A stretch of DNA of 6,682 bases from Desulfuromonadaceae bacterium (GTDB taxonomy: Bacteria; Desulfobacterota; Desulfuromonadia; Geobacterales; Pseudopelobacteraceae): assembly GCA_028686145.1 (NCBI GenBank), contig JAQUCQ010000183.1, positions 1 through 6,682 on the forward strand, given 5' to 3'. The translations under genes were made by a program, and so were the position numbers. A model generated the notes under the pieces. It searched no databases, had not been told where the DNA came from, and was given only the letters and a program-made list of their open reading frames with translations. Position 1 is the first letter of the stretch. Every line of letters starts with the position of its first letter. This document shows, one piece after another, positions 5,744 to 6,682 of this stretch.

Positions 5744-6682
5744 TCATTCCCAATCCGGGTTCCGGCCGTTTATGACCGATAGAAATGCGGCTCCGTATTT
5801 GCTTAGTTTGTGCTCCCCTACTCCGGTAACCGACAGCATCTCCCGCTCATCATGAGGTTTACTTGACGCCATCTCCAGCAGCGTCGCATCAGAAAACACC
5901 ACAAATGGAGGTACATTGGCACCATCGGCAATCTGTTTACGCAAAGCCCGCAAGCTATCAAACATAGCCTGGTGCATCGGATCAACGGCTCCACGGCGAC
6001 GCTTGGACTTTTCTAACGGCTTGATGGCTTCTCGGGGAAGGCCAAGTATCACCAGTTTCTCTCCCTTAAGAACTGGACGAGATGCAGCCGAAAGCCCCAA
6101 AACTCCATAGCGGGTAAAGTCCTGCACAAGATAGCCGAGATGAATGAGCTGGCGGAAAATATTTTCCCACTCTACTGCCGACAGGTCAGCCCCGATTCCG
6201 TAGGTAGACAATTTATCATGGTGCAAATCGGTGATTCGTTGCCCCTTGGCACCGCGCAACACGTCAATGACATGCCTGACTCCGAACCGCTCTCCGACCC
6301 GATACACACAGGAAAGAGCTTTCTGGGCCTGTTGGGACGCATCGAAGCGCTGCGGCGGATCGGTGCAGACATCGCAGTTGCCACAGTCATGTTCACGCTG
6401 GTCGCCGAAATAGGAAAGCAGCGCCCGACGGCGGCAGGTCAGCGCTTCACCATAGGCAACCATGGCATTCAGCTTCTGAATCTCGACCCGTACCCGCTCG
6501 GCATTATCACTGTTCTCGATCAACGACCGGGCGGTCATTACGTCTCCCATCCCGAACAGCATCAATGCATCTGACGGCAATCCGTCCCGCCCGGCCCGAC
6601 CGGTTTCCTGGTAATAGCTCTCGACACTCTTGGGCATATCAAAATGCACCACAAAGCGGACATTCGGCTTATCGATCCCCAT
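5744..6682 (-). CDS. recQ: ATP-dependent DNA helicase RecQ, 5' partial
   Basis: A 3'-to-5' DNA helicase of recombination and replication-fork repair. The window cuts the gene at its upstream end; 312 residues of a usual 600 or so are visible. The first visible Met is internal, lying in motif V (MGIDKPNVRFVVHFD). Motif VI follows as YYQETGRAGRDG (23-34 of the visible part). The RecQ zinc-binding site is C83, C100, C103 and C106 (HDCGNCDVC). A winged-helix RQC domain spans about 115-215, including WENIFRQLIHLGYL. A complete HRDC domain (about 232-309) ends the protein, with FVVFSDATLLEMA and LSVTGVGEHKLSKYG. All C-terminal modules are present, so this is a full-type RecQ. It runs in the same direction as the purine operon, 65 bases upstream of purQ. 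No terminator is seen between them, so read-through is possible. Confidence 0.95.
   Translation of the reverse strand: MGIDKPNVRFVVHFDMPKSVESYYQETGRAGRDGLPSDALMLFGMGDVMTARSLIENSDNAERVRVEIQKLNAMVAYGEALTCRRRALLSYFGDQREHDCGNCDVCTDPPQRFDASQQAQKALSCVYRVGERFGVRHVIDVLRGAKGQRITDLHHDKLSTYGIGADLSAVEWENIFRQLIHLGYLVQDFTRYGVLGLSAASRPVLKGEKLVILGLPREAIKPLEKSKRRRGAVDPMHQAMFDSLRALRKQIADGANVPPFVVFSDATLLEMASSKPHDEREMLSVTGVGEHKLSKYGAAFLSVINGRNPDWE

Noticed and set aside
6140..6574. 144-codon plus-strand open frame opposite recQ
   Set aside because: It is antisense to the conserved RecQ zinc and winged-helix region and matches no recognisable protein.
1..6682. Mobile element, CRISPR array, defence system, tRNA or riboswitch
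   Set aside because: I saw no direct repeat arrays, transposase or integrase motifs, tRNA-like cloverleaf or recognisable riboswitch core. The intergenic gaps are short and are accounted for by terminators and leaders.

Overview
The window is ordinary bacterial chromosome at roughly 50% G+C. It is tightly packed, and all but one of its genes lie on the minus strand. The gene set, the [4Fe-4S]-type PurF, the 'YGGK..AWR' DUF4124 exported protein and the Nramp relative suggest a Desulfuromonadia/Geobacterales-like bacterium (former Deltaproteobacteria). That placement rests on recalled family resemblance, not on a search.

Layout, left to right. (1) Positions 1-963, plus strand: the 3' three quarters of an Nramp-family metal-ion transporter, cut by the window edge. 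(2) Positions 983-1021: a long perfect hairpin, best read as a shared terminator between convergent genes. (3) Positions 1044-2684, minus strand: a small operon of tlyA (rRNA 2'-O-methyltransferase), a HIT/HinT-type nucleotide-binding protein and a small exported DUF4124 coiled-coil protein. The tlyA and HIT frames run together with no stop codon. The HIT start still has its own Shine-Dalgarno sequence, and one extra A in an A6 run would restore a TAA stop for TlyA. (4) Positions 2808-2845: a strong intrinsic terminator reading leftward. (5) Positions 2853-5678, minus strand: a nucleotide-biosynthesis operon in transcription order purQ-like, purF, pyrE, with purF and pyrE overlapping by 8 bases. 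(6) Positions 5744-6682, minus strand: the 3' part of recQ, cut by the right edge.

How the genes work together. The purQ-like glutaminase supplies ammonia for FGAM synthase, PurF makes the first committed purine intermediate from PRPP and glutamine, and PyrE uses PRPP to make orotidylate. The operon therefore groups two PRPP-consuming entry points and two glutamine amidotransferases. TlyA acts on ribosomal RNA and HIT proteins act on nucleoside phosphoramidates. The DUF4124 protein's role is unknown.

I found no CRISPR array, insertion sequence, tRNA, rRNA, riboswitch or phage signature, and no convincing new multi-gene system. The points most worth a second look are the stop-less tlyA-HIT junction, the altered metal-site motif in the Nramp protein, and the PurQ-like protein that resembles the glutaminase domain of the large fused PurL. 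No stretch longer than 300 bases lacks a gene.
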